A DNA stretch of 6,582 nucleotides from JAHCHG01 sp038251885 (lineage in GTDB: Bacteria > Acidobacteriota > Blastocatellia > Pyrinomonadales > Pyrinomonadaceae). The stretch spans positions 1 to 6,582 of the forward strand of contig JBBSAX010000263.1 of the NCBI GenBank assembly GCA_038251885.1, written 5' to 3'. A program made the position numbers and the translations under genes. A model generated the notes under the pieces. The model did no database searches. It worked only from the letters and a program-made list of their open reading frames with translations, and was not told the DNA's origin. Position 1 is the stretch's first letter; each line of letters opens with the position of its first letter. Shown here piece after piece: positions 1 to 5,178 of this stretch.

Positions 1-185
1 ACCGATGCCGCTTCTTCACCAAGCGATAGACATAAAACCGCCGCTTTTCTCGCGCCCGACATTTGATTCGGCAGATGCGGTTCGGCAATTGCGAGCGCGT
101 CCGTTTGATCTTCCGACCCATCGGTCAGCATATTCGGTGCAACGAATGAATCTTCAATTAAATTGGTTTCCGGTGATGGTGTCAT
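1..185 (-). CDS. fliG: FliG, flagellar motor switch protein (5' part, cut by window edge)
   Basis: Only the first 61 codons are present; the gene runs off the left edge. FliG forms the cytoplasmic rotor (C-ring) layer that sits on FliF and receives torque and switching signals. The diagnostic part is the stretch from residue 42, MSGARKAAVLCLSLGEEAAS, which matches the usual start of FliG (a short leader, then a G.(R/K)KAA(I/V)L..SLG helix). Position right after fliF is the expected order. The start drawn here (ATG 183-185) gives about 40 extra, acidic, low-complexity residues ahead of the conserved core. In-frame ATGs at 129-131 and at 60-62 are alternatives, the last giving a protein beginning where most FliGs do. 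None of the three has a visible Shine-Dalgarno site, so the start is unsettled. Identity is good from the N-terminal motif plus synteny. Confidence 0.85.
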   Translation of the reverse strand, partial: MTPSPETNLIEDSFVAPNMLTDGSEDQTDALAIAEPHLPNQMSGARKAAVLCLSLGEEAAS

Positions 186-198
186 AATTAGTTTAGAG

Positions 199-247
199 TT
201 ACGGCTTTAGCCGTGATTTTATGTATTTTTCACGCCTAAAGGCGTTA
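199..247. repeat. Pair of mirrored REP-like hairpins in the fliF-fliG spacer
   Basis: Hairpin 1 is ACGGCT(201-206)-TT-AGCCGT(209-214), extendable by one G-T and one A-T pair. Hairpin 2 is ACGCCT(232-237)-AA-AGGCGT(240-245). Read on opposite strands they are versions of one sequence, TCACGsCTAAAGsCGTwA, in which the central G-C pair of one is a C-G pair in the other, so pairing is kept while sequence changes. Together they nearly fill the 71-bp gap between fliF and fliG. Neither is followed by a T-run, so a Rho-independent terminator is unlikely. They resemble a small REP pair that would fold in the fliF-fliG mRNA. Confidence 0.7.
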
Positions 248-256
248 CTCCGAGCG

Positions 257-1942
257 TTATTCACGAAGCCAGCCGCGAAGTGTGTTGACGACCATTTCAG
301 GTTCACGGATGGTTTGATCAATCAAGGCTTTTCTGACTGTTTCGATTTTAACTTTTTCAGGTTCTCCAAATTCTTCTCTTTCCAAAATCTTTCCATCCAT
401 TTTTGCTTCGAGCTCAGCAACTGTCATCATCGGTTTGAGTTCAGGAACTTCACTTTCATTTTCCAGCAAATTTGTGCGTTTTTCGCCATCTTCATCGAAG
501 TTTTCATCATTTCCTTCGGTCAGTAAATTCGATTTATCCGCCGGTGCAATTGCCGATTTAATGGCTTTTCTTGCGGGGCGAACTACAAAGAACAGAATTA
601 AAAGTGCGATCAGCACAAGTGCTCCATATTTGATTGCAGGTTTGATAATTTGATTGTTTTTGCTGATCCAGCTTGCGCTTCCGGCTTCGATCTGCGGTTT
701 GTCGAACGGCATTGTTTGGACAACAACAGAATCGCCGCGATTTGTGTCAACACCGACCGCCGCCGATACCAAATCTTGCATCTGCCTGATCTCATCGGCA
801 GTTCGCGCTACTTCTGTGCCATCAACGTTTTTGTGGTCAACAACGACTGAAACTGTCAGACGATTAACGCGACCGCCGCCGCCGATGGTTTTTTTGGTAG
901 TTTTATCAATTTCGTAATTTGTCGTTGTCGCAGTTTTTTGGTCATTGCCGCTCTGCGTATTTTGTTGGACCGGCGGATTTTGAATTGTCGGATCATTTGA
1001 ACGTGCGCCAACCACACCGCCGTTCGGATTCGATTTTGTCGAAGTTTGAGTTTGATTTGCCGTTTGTTGTGAACGAATCACTTGCGATTGCGGATTATAC
1101 TTTTCTTCGGTTTGTTCGATTTGACTAAAATCAACATCAGCCGAAATATCGGCGCGAACGCGACCTTCACCGACGACGGGTTCGAGCAAAGCAATAATTC
1201 GCGCCGCATTTTCTGCTTCAAATTTTTGTTTGGCTTCGAGTTGGGCGTTAAATGCTCCGGCATCGCCGTTTCCGCCGGTTTTATTATGACCGGAAGTTAA
1301 AAGTCTGCCGCGCGTATCCATGACCGAAACATTTGCGGGGTCGAGACCTTCAACGGAATTTGAAACGAGATTGACAATCGCGTCCGTGCGTTCTTCGGCA
1401 AGTTGTTTTCCTTGTTTGACGCGAAGCATTACAGATGCCTTTGCGCCTTCTTCTTTTTCGGTGAAAACCGATTCTTTTTTCGGCGTAATGTGAACTCTTG
1501 CGCCTTCGAGTTCTTCCATTGATTCGAGCGTTTTAGCTAATTCACCTTCAATTGCACGGCGGTAATTTATCTGTTGGGCAAAATCTGTCGCGCCGAAATT
1601 CGTTTTATCAAAAAGGTCAAAACCGACGTGTCCGCCGGAAATCACGCCCGCGCCAGCCATTTGCAAGCGAAGTTCGGAAATTTTATCGTTCGGAACTTGA
1701 ATCGTCGTTCCGCCATTCGTTAAAGAATACGGAACACTTGAGGCTTTGAGTTTTTCAACGATATTCTGCGCGTCGGTCGGATTCAGATCGGAAAATAAAA
1801 CCCCGTAATCAGGTTGTGAGCCGTAATAAACAATTGCCGCGATCAGACCGATAGTGGCAACCGCCGCGCTGATCGTGGCGATTCGTCCGGTCATCGGCAG
1901 GCGATTCCATATTTCTTTAATTTGTTCAGGAAGTGCGGGCAT
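257..1942 (-). CDS. fliF: FliF, flagellar MS-ring protein
   Basis: 561 residues, full length for the family. FliF oligomerises in the inner membrane to form the MS ring that houses the export gate and carries the C-ring. Visible layout: first membrane helix at about residues 21-40; secretin-like ring-building region with DYGVLFSDL (45-53), GFDLFDKTNFGATDF (107-121), RRAIEGELAKT (128-138) and ARVHITPKKESVF (148-160); a Q/N/S/T-rich linker at about 290-345; a second ring-building part including RLTVSVVVD; second membrane helix at about 438-454; an acidic cytoplasmic linker; and a C-terminal helix ending in NTLRGWLRE, the FliG-binding tail. ATG at 1940-1942 places the first helix as usual. No clear Shine-Dalgarno site precedes it. 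It lies between fliE (187-bp gap) and fliG (71-bp gap). The stop codon lies inside a TAACGC motif shared with the repeat next to fliD. Confidence 0.97.
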   Translation of the reverse strand: MPALPEQIKEIWNRLPMTGRIATISAAVATIGLIAAIVYYGSQPDYGVLFSDLNPTDAQNIVEKLKASSVPYSLTNGGTTIQVPNDKISELRLQMAGAGVISGGHVGFDLFDKTNFGATDFAQQINYRRAIEGELAKTLESMEELEGARVHITPKKESVFTEKEEGAKASVMLRVKQGKQLAEERTDAIVNLVSNSVEGLDPANVSVMDTRGRLLTSGHNKTGGNGDAGAFNAQLEAKQKFEAENAARIIALLEPVVGEGRVRADISADVDFSQIEQTEEKYNPQSQVIRSQQTANQTQTSTKSNPNGGVVGARSNDPTIQNPPVQQNTQSGNDQKTATTTNYEIDKTTKKTIGGGGRVNRLTVSVVVDHKNVDGTEVARTADEIRQMQDLVSAAVGVDTNRGDSVVVQTMPFDKPQIEAGSASWISKNNQIIKPAIKYGALVLIALLILFFVVRPARKAIKSAIAPADKSNLLTEGNDENFDEDGEKRTNLLENESEVPELKPMMTVAELEAKMDGKILEREEFGEPEKVKIETVRKALIDQTIREPEMVVNTLRGWLRE

Positions 1943-1953
1943 AATTTATTTGC

Positions 1954-1986
1954 GATTTTCAATTTGAGATTTTCAATTTGAGATTT
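1954..1986. repeat. Heptamer tandem repeat just upstream of fliF
   Basis: Two exact copies of the 14-mer GATTTTCAATTTGA (1954-1967 and 1968-1981) followed by a partial copy GATTT (1982-1986). The 14-mer is itself two 7-bp units, GATTTTC and AATTTGA. The tract begins 11 bp upstream of the fliF start codon, so it lies in the fliF leader if transcription comes from upstream. It belongs to the same 7-bp-period style of repeat seen at 2096-2123, 3006-3095 and 5724-5744, though the unit sequences differ. Confidence 0.85.
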
Positions 1987-2004
1987 GTTCGATATTTTTC
2001 GGCT

Positions 2005-2033
2005 TTTGTAAATAAAAACTTTTAAGCAGTCAA
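2005..2033 (-). promoter_or_regulatory. Possible sigma70-type promoter for fliF
   Basis: On the minus strand, TTGACT (complement of 2028-2033) is followed after 17 bp by TACAAA (complement of 2005-2010), which would start transcription near 1998 with a leader of about 55 nt to fliF. The -35 hexamer is good (5 of 6) and the -10 moderate (4 of 6). The surroundings are AT-rich, where such matches arise by chance, and fliF would also be transcribed from the flgB promoter. Confidence 0.3.
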
Positions 2034-2095
2034 GAAAAAGTATTTATATTTTATCAACCTTGTAAATGCTTATTAGCACAATAGTTTAAATACTC

Positions 2096-2123
2096 ATTCA
2101 CAATTCATAATTCACAATTCACC
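2096..2123. repeat. Heptamer tandem repeat just downstream of fliE
   Basis: Four consecutive 7-bp units ATTCACA, ATTCATA, ATTCACA, ATTCACC, differing at one or two positions. The tract ends 6 bp from the last base of the fliE stop codon, i.e. it forms the beginning of the fliE-fliF untranslated spacer. It is too short and has no spacers, so it is not a CRISPR. Confidence 0.85.
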
Positions 2124-2129
2124 ATTTTT

Positions 2130-2438
2130 TTACACTTGCATCCTCATTATTTCTTCATACGCGCCGATAAGTTTATTGCGGACTTGCAATCCGAGTTGAA
2201 ATTTGAGATCGGCTGTTTGCAGCGCAATGATCGTGCGGTGAAGATCGGGAGATTCGCCCGTAACCGCTTTTGTTATTTCCAGTTCCGCAGATTTTTGCGT
2301 GCCGTCAATAGATTCAACAGCATCTTTTACCAAAGAACCAAAGTTTCCGCCGGAGTTTTCTGTTTCTCCGGCGGAAATTTTGCTTGTGGGAGATGACGGC
2401 GTGGGGGAAATTATTGAACTGATATTGCTGATATTCAT
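2130..2438 (-). CDS. fliE: FliE, MS ring-rod junction protein
   Basis: 102 residues, normal length. FliE is the small protein exported first, which joins the MS ring/export gate to the rod. The N-terminal 35 residues are Ser/Pro/Thr/Gly-rich and variable, as usual. The C-terminal two thirds show the family pattern: FGSLVKDAVESI (about 33-44), a QKSAELEITKAVTGE segment, DLHRTIIALQTADL (65-78), and the hallmark end VRNKLIGAYEEIMRMQV (86-102). ATG at 2436-2438 gives the expected N-terminus, but only an A/T-rich run precedes it and no Shine-Dalgarno site is visible. It lies 111 bp after flgC, separated by a palindromic element. Confidence 0.95.
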   Translation of the reverse strand: MNISNISSIISPTPSSPTSKISAGETENSGGNFGSLVKDAVESIDGTQKSAELEITKAVTGESPDLHRTIIALQTADLKFQLGLQVRNKLIGAYEEIMRMQV

Positions 2439-2462
2439 TTTTTTTAAGTTTAGAAAAACAAA

Positions 2463-2547
2463 TTTACAGGGATGACAGGATAAATAGGATTTTAGGAGAT
2501 TTTTATGAAGAACTAACTTATCTTGTTCATCCTCTCATCCCTGTAAA
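2463..2547. repeat. 85-bp palindromic repeat element between flgC and fliE
   Basis: The arms TTTACAGGGATGA (2463-2475) and TCATCCCTGTAAA (2535-2547) are a perfect 13-bp inverted repeat. The match extends imperfectly inward for about 15 more bases (roughly 11 of 15). The left arm also runs with a 9-bp beat: ACAGGGATG, ACAGGATAA, ATAGGATTT, TAGGAGATT. I recognise this kind of ACAGGATnnACAGGATnn palindrome as a dispersed repeat in several bacterial phyla, from memory only. The right end stops 2 bp from the flgC stop codon. It could fold into a long hairpin in the operon mRNA. No coding capacity. Confidence 0.8.
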
Positions 2548-2549
2548 AT

Positions 2550-3005
2550 TTATGCGTCGCCAAGATTAAGACTGATTCGGGCGAGCTCCTTCGCCGTATT
2601 AAAAACTGTCGCATTCGCTTCAAACGAACGCGCGGCAGACATCATATTTACCGTTTCTTCTAACGGATCAACGTCCGGCAAATTAACGTAGCCGTTTGCG
2701 TCCGCGTCTGGATGTCCGGGTTGATATTGTTTGATAAATTGATTTTCATCTGCTAAAACTACTTCCGACGAAACGCCTTGCGGCAATTTCTCATCATTTC
2801 CCAACAAACCGCTGGCAACTGCATTTTCGTTCCACGCTTCATTTATATTCTGCGCTTCGAAAATCACATCGCGTCTTTGATAAGGTTTTCCGTTTTCGGT
2901 TCGAGTCGAATTTGCATTGGCAAGATTTGCCGCCGAAGCCTCAAGTCTTTGGCGTTGGGCGGTCATTCCCTGCGAAGATATTTTGAAGATTGTTAATAGT
3001 GACAT
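2550..3005 (-). CDS. flgC: FlgC, flagellar proximal rod protein
   Basis: 151 residues, normal for FlgC, a subunit of the rod that crosses the periplasm; it is exported by the flagellar secretion system without a cleaved signal. Seen: N-terminal helix with SLLTIFKISSQGMTAQRQR and the rod/hook-family motif ASAANLANANSTRT (23-36), PYQRRDVIFEA (41-51), the FlgC signature YQPGHPDADANGYVNLPDVD (94-113), and a C-terminal helix from about 114 (PLEETVNMMSAARSFEANATVF) ending LARISLNLGDA. The frame stays open upstream to 3221, but that part is repeat and flgB sequence. ATG 3003-3005 is chosen because it starts the conserved helix and has an AAAGGA Shine-Dalgarno site 7 nt upstream, which lies inside a heptamer repeat. 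Confidence 0.97.
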   Translation of the reverse strand: MSLLTIFKISSQGMTAQRQRLEASAANLANANSTRTENGKPYQRRDVIFEAQNINEAWNENAVASGLLGNDEKLPQGVSSEVVLADENQFIKQYQPGHPDADANGYVNLPDVDPLEETVNMMSAARSFEANATVFNTAKELARISLNLGDA

Positions 3006-3095
3006 TGTTTCGTCCTTTGTTCTTTGTCGTTTGTCCTTCGTTTTTTCTAAATAGTCAGCGTTTTTTCTCGAATGACTAAGGACGAAGGACAAAAG
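3006..3095. repeat. Two inverted heptamer-repeat tracts in the flgB-flgC spacer
   Basis: Tract A (3006-3040) is five 7-bp units abutting the flgC start codon. In the coding direction they read CGAAGGA, CAAACGA, CAAAGAA, CAAAGGA, CGAAACA. Tract B (3068-3095) has four units of the same family in the opposite orientation. Across the two, TTTGTCCTTCGT (3030-3041) and ACGAAGGACAAA (3082-3093) form a perfect 12-bp inverted repeat with a 40-bp loop. Inside the loop TAGTCA (3052-3057) and TGACTA (3073-3078) can pair too, and CGTTTTTTCT occurs twice (3039-3048, 3059-3068). Confidence 0.85.
3013..3018 (-). promoter_or_regulatory. Ribosome binding site of flgC, inside a heptamer unit
   Basis: On the minus strand AAAGGA lies 7 nt before the flgC ATG and is part of the repeat unit CAAAGGA. 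It decides the flgC start against the longer open frame. Folding of the neighbouring 12-bp inverted repeat could influence access to this site; that is inference. Confidence 0.65.
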
Positions 3096-3102
3096 ACTTT
3101 TT

Positions 3103-3492
3103 TTATTTTCCTTCCCTGATTGCCGTTCGTAATAAACGGAGTCTGGATTGGAGCATTTTCGCGCCAAAATTAAATGCGCCTCCGGTTTGGGCGAGTTCAG
3201 CCATTTCGCGTCCCGCGTCAACGGTGTTTCCGTCTAAACCGATAACCGTCGGAGTTTGTTCGACAACTTCCGGCGCAAATGATGAAAGACTTTCCCAATT
3301 TTGTTTTGAAGTCGGAAGCGAACTTTGTCGCGCCGCTTCTTTCAAAAACTCTTGAAAATCGAGTTCTTTGGCAACAAAACCCGGCGTGTCGGCATTAGCG
3401 ATATTTCCCGCAATGACTTCCGAACGCTTGCTTTGCACGTCCAAAAAAGATTGCAGTAGATTTGTTACGCTGTCGCCTGAAATTAAACTCAT
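3103..3492 (-). CDS. flgB: FlgB, flagellar proximal rod protein
   Basis: 129 residues, normal for FlgB, the rod subunit closest to FliE and the MS ring. Seen: N-terminal helix NLLQSFLDVQSKRSEVIAGN followed by the rod-family motif NIANADTPGFVAKELDF (30-46), a variable middle, then DGNTVDAGREMAEL (87-100), the conserved FlgB signature, and a C-terminal helix FGAKMLQSRLRLLRTAI. The frame remains open to 3621, but ATG 3490-3492 is preferred: it gives the standard N-terminus, has a strong GGAGG site 8 nt upstream, and lies just downstream of a near-consensus sigma54 promoter. It is the first gene of the flgB-flgC-fliE-fliF-fliG series. Confidence 0.96.
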   Translation of the reverse strand: MSLISGDSVTNLLQSFLDVQSKRSEVIAGNIANADTPGFVAKELDFQEFLKEAARQSSLPTSKQNWESLSSFAPEVVEQTPTVIGLDGNTVDAGREMAELAQTGGAFNFGAKMLQSRLRLLRTAIREGK

Positions 3493-3500
3493 CTCGAATA

Positions 3501-3505
3501 CCTCC
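3501..3505 (-). promoter_or_regulatory. Ribosome binding site of flgB
   Basis: GGAGG on the minus strand, 8 nt before the flgB ATG. It is the strongest Shine-Dalgarno site in the window and rules against the upstream in-frame start at 3621. Confidence 0.85.
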
Positions 3506-3517
3506 GTTTCGGTCTTG

Positions 3518-3532
3518 TGCAAGAGGCGTGCC
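3518..3532 (-). promoter_or_regulatory. Sigma54 (RpoN) promoter of the flgB operon
   Basis: Minus strand reads C-GGCACG-CCTC-TTGCA, against the sigma54 consensus TGGCACG-N4-TTGC(A/T); only the leading T differs. The GG (3531-3532) and GC (3519-3520) lie exactly 12 bp apart, as required for -24/-12. Transcription would start near 3507, giving a leader of about 15 nt that still contains the GGAGG site. The adjacent divergent gene encodes a sigma54 activator, which independently supports the call. Confidence 0.88.
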
Positions 3533-3582
3533 GAGAAATTGAGGCTTGATTTTGCAGAATCTGGCGTGATTATTCGATTTTT

Positions 3583-3600
3583 TTGACAGCGAATCGTCAA
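3583..3600. promoter_or_regulatory. Candidate activator site 1 (TTGAC-N8-GTCAA dyad)
   Basis: A perfect 5-bp dyad, 3583-3587 and 3596-3600, about 76-93 bp upstream of the predicted flgB start site. That is a normal distance for an enhancer-type site of a sigma54 activator. It begins with TTGACA, as the second dyad ends. Short dyads occur by chance in AT-rich DNA, so this is an inference from position and repetition. Confidence 0.35.
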
Positions 3601-3615
3601 TTTGTCCAATAAATA

Positions 3616-3631
3616 TGTCATTTTGTTGACA
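3616..3631. promoter_or_regulatory. Candidate activator site 2 (TGTCA-N6-TGACA dyad)
   Basis: A perfect 5-bp dyad, 3616-3620 and 3627-3631, about 110-125 bp upstream of the predicted flgB start. Its right half is the TTGACA that may serve as -35 box of the activator gene. The TTGACA hexamers of the two dyads begin 43 bp apart, about four helical turns, so proteins would sit on the same face. If bound, it would couple flgB activation to control of the activator itself. Confidence 0.35.
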
Positions 3632-3654
3632 CATTCTTCCGGGTAGGTTATTTT
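3626..3654 (+). promoter_or_regulatory. Possible sigma70 promoter of the activator gene
   Basis: TTGACA (3626-3631) is a perfect -35 hexamer, followed after 17 bp by TATTTT (3649-3654), a 4-of-6 match to the -10. Transcription would begin near 3661 with a leader of about 97 nt. Plausible because the gene needs its own promoter, being divergent from flgB. Confidence 0.45.
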
Positions 3655-3757
3655 GAAGTTGTAGGTTATCTCAGAAATATCCTGATAATTTATTTTTTTA
3701 AGTAATATTTAAGCTGTTAAATTCCCGACTAACATTAACACTTACCACTCCTAACCA

Positions 3758-5176
3758 ATGAAGGCTAAAATTCTAATTGTAGAAGACGATATACGTTTGC
3801 GTAATGTTTTGATTGACGCGATCAATCTTGAAGGGCATCAAGTTTTAGGCGCGAAATCTGCTGAAGAAGCAATCGAATTTCTTAATGAAGAAATTTATGA
3901 CGTAGTTCTGACTGATGTAAATTTGCCTGAAAAAACCGGACTCGAACTAATTCCTTTTTGTTATCAACACAATCCGAATGTTCAAATTTTAGTAATGACA
4001 GGTTTCGGCACGATTGATGTTGCAGTTCAAGCGATGAAGCTCGGCGCATCCGATTTTCTATGCAAACCGATTGCGCTTAATGATTTGATCAGTTCGATTC
4101 GCGTCGCCGTCGGCAGAATCGAGAAAGTAACGGATGAAAAATCTTCAATCAAGTCAAACAATCCCTCAATAATTGCAAAATCCTCCGGGATGATAAAACT
4201 CTTGGAACAAATCGAAACCATCGCGCCGTTTAAGATAAATGTTCTAATTACAGGCGAAACCGGAACGGGAAAAGAACTTGTTTCGAGAGCAATTCACAAT
4301 TCGAGCAATCGCGCCAAAAATCCGTTTGTTGCGCTGAATTGTGCCGCAATTCCCGAACAACTGCTCGAAGACGAACTTTTCGGACATATCAAAGGCGCAT
4401 ACACGGGAGCGCAAAACGACCGCAAAGGTCGTTTTGAACAAGCCGACGGCGGAACGCTTTTTATGGACGAGATCGGCGATATGAATTTGGCTTTGCAGGC
4501 GAAACTTTTGCGCGTTTTGCAGGAAAGCGAGTTTGAAAAATTGGGTTCGTCAAAAACCGTTAAAGTTGATGTCAGAATCGTCGCCGCGACAAGTGCGAAT
4601 CTGGAAGAAAAAATTGAGAACGGAAGTTTTCGCGCCGATCTTTATCATCGTTTGAACGTCGTTCATCTAAAAGTTCCACCGCTTCGAGAGCGTCCCGATG
4701 ATATTGCGCCGATTTCGCAAGGACTTCTGGAGAGATTTTGTAAAAACTCTGGATTGCCGCCGAAAAAAGTTTCCGAAGAAGCCTTGCATTCTCTGATTTC
4801 TTACGGTTTTCCCGGAAATGTTCGCCAACTTCAAAATGCGATGGAACGTGCCGCAGTTTTTTCGGGCGTTGAGCCGAAAATTCTGCTCGAACATCTGCCG
4901 GAAGAAATTAAAAATCAGAAAAATATGTTTCAGATTCCTTTCGGTTCGAGTTTTATACCGGAAACAATTCCCGATGAAGGTATTGATCTTTCGGGCGTGG
5001 TTTCGCAAGTCGAGCGCGAATTGCTTCTTCAAACACTTGAAAAAACGGGCGGAAACAAAATGCAGGCAGCGAAACTCCTTAATATGAAACGCACTACGCT
5101 CGTCGAAAAAATCAAACGTCTGCAAATCGAAGAAAAAGAATCAGACGAAGATGAACCGATTTCTGCGGCAAGTTAA
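3758..5176 (+). CDS. Sigma54-dependent response regulator (NtrC/FlrC/FlgR-like)
   Basis: 472 residues with three intact domains. Receiver, about 1-120: acidic pair D10-D11, phospho-acceptor D53 in LTDVNLP, T81 in VMTGFG and K103 in LCKPI. AAA+ domain, about 135-365: Walker A GETGTGKE (166-173), sigma54-contact loop GAYTGA (213-218; Y replaces the usual F), Walker B GGTLFMDEIGD (DE at 237-238), FRADLYHRL (291-299) with its arginines, PPLRERPDDI, and sensor II FPGNVRQL (R356; F where W is common). C-terminal Fis-type helix-turn-helix, about 419-456, with GGNKMQAAKLLNMKRTTL. It should be switched on by a histidine kinase (none in the window) and open sigma54 promoters. Its divergence from the sigma54-driven flgB operon makes it the likely flagellar activator, in the role of FlrC, FleR or FlgR; which ortholog cannot be told. 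No clear Shine-Dalgarno site; the start is fixed by MKAKILIVEDD. Confidence 0.95.
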   Translation: MKAKILIVEDDIRLRNVLIDAINLEGHQVLGAKSAEEAIEFLNEEIYDVVLTDVNLPEKTGLELIPFCYQHNPNVQILVMTGFGTIDVAVQAMKLGASDFLCKPIALNDLISSIRVAVGRIEKVTDEKSSIKSNNPSIIAKSSGMIKLLEQIETIAPFKINVLITGETGTGKELVSRAIHNSSNRAKNPFVALNCAAIPEQLLEDELFGHIKGAYTGAQNDRKGRFEQADGGTLFMDEIGDMNLALQAKLLRVLQESEFEKLGSSKTVKVDVRIVAATSANLEEKIENGSFRADLYHRLNVVHLKVPPLRERPDDIAPISQGLLERFCKNSGLPPKKVSEEALHSLISYGFPGNVRQLQNAMERAAVFSGVEPKILLEHLPEEIKNQKNMFQIPFGSSFIPETIPDEGIDLSGVVSQVERELLLQTLEKTGGNKMQAAKLLNMKRTTLVEKIKRLQIEEKESDEDEPISAAS

Positions 5177-5178
5177 TT

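Noticed and set aside
5..187. 60-residue plus-strand open frame at the left edge
   Set aside because: Antisense to fliG, whose N-terminal motif is recognisable on the other strand.
2096..2123. Heptamer tract considered as a CRISPR remnant
   Set aside because: Units are 7 bp, directly adjacent, with no spacers and no cas genes.
2163..2170. GCCGATAA on the plus strand, like a sigma28 -10 box
   Set aside because: It lies inside fliE coding sequence, has no TAAA-type box 11 bp upstream and no gene downstream on that strand.
3006..3221. Upstream in-frame extension of flgC, giving a 223-residue protein
   Set aside because: The added part is translated repeat and the antisense-offset end of flgB. 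The conserved FlgC N-terminus and an AAAGGA site both point to ATG 3003-3005.
3493..3621. Upstream in-frame extension of flgB, giving a 172-residue protein
   Set aside because: It would start upstream of the sigma54 promoter and lacks a ribosome site. ATG 3490-3492 has GGAGG and the normal FlgB N-terminus.
4667..5125. 152-residue minus-strand open frame opposite the activator
   Set aside because: It is Phe/Arg/Asn-rich with no family pattern and lies wholly antisense to the conserved AAA+ and HTH coding region.
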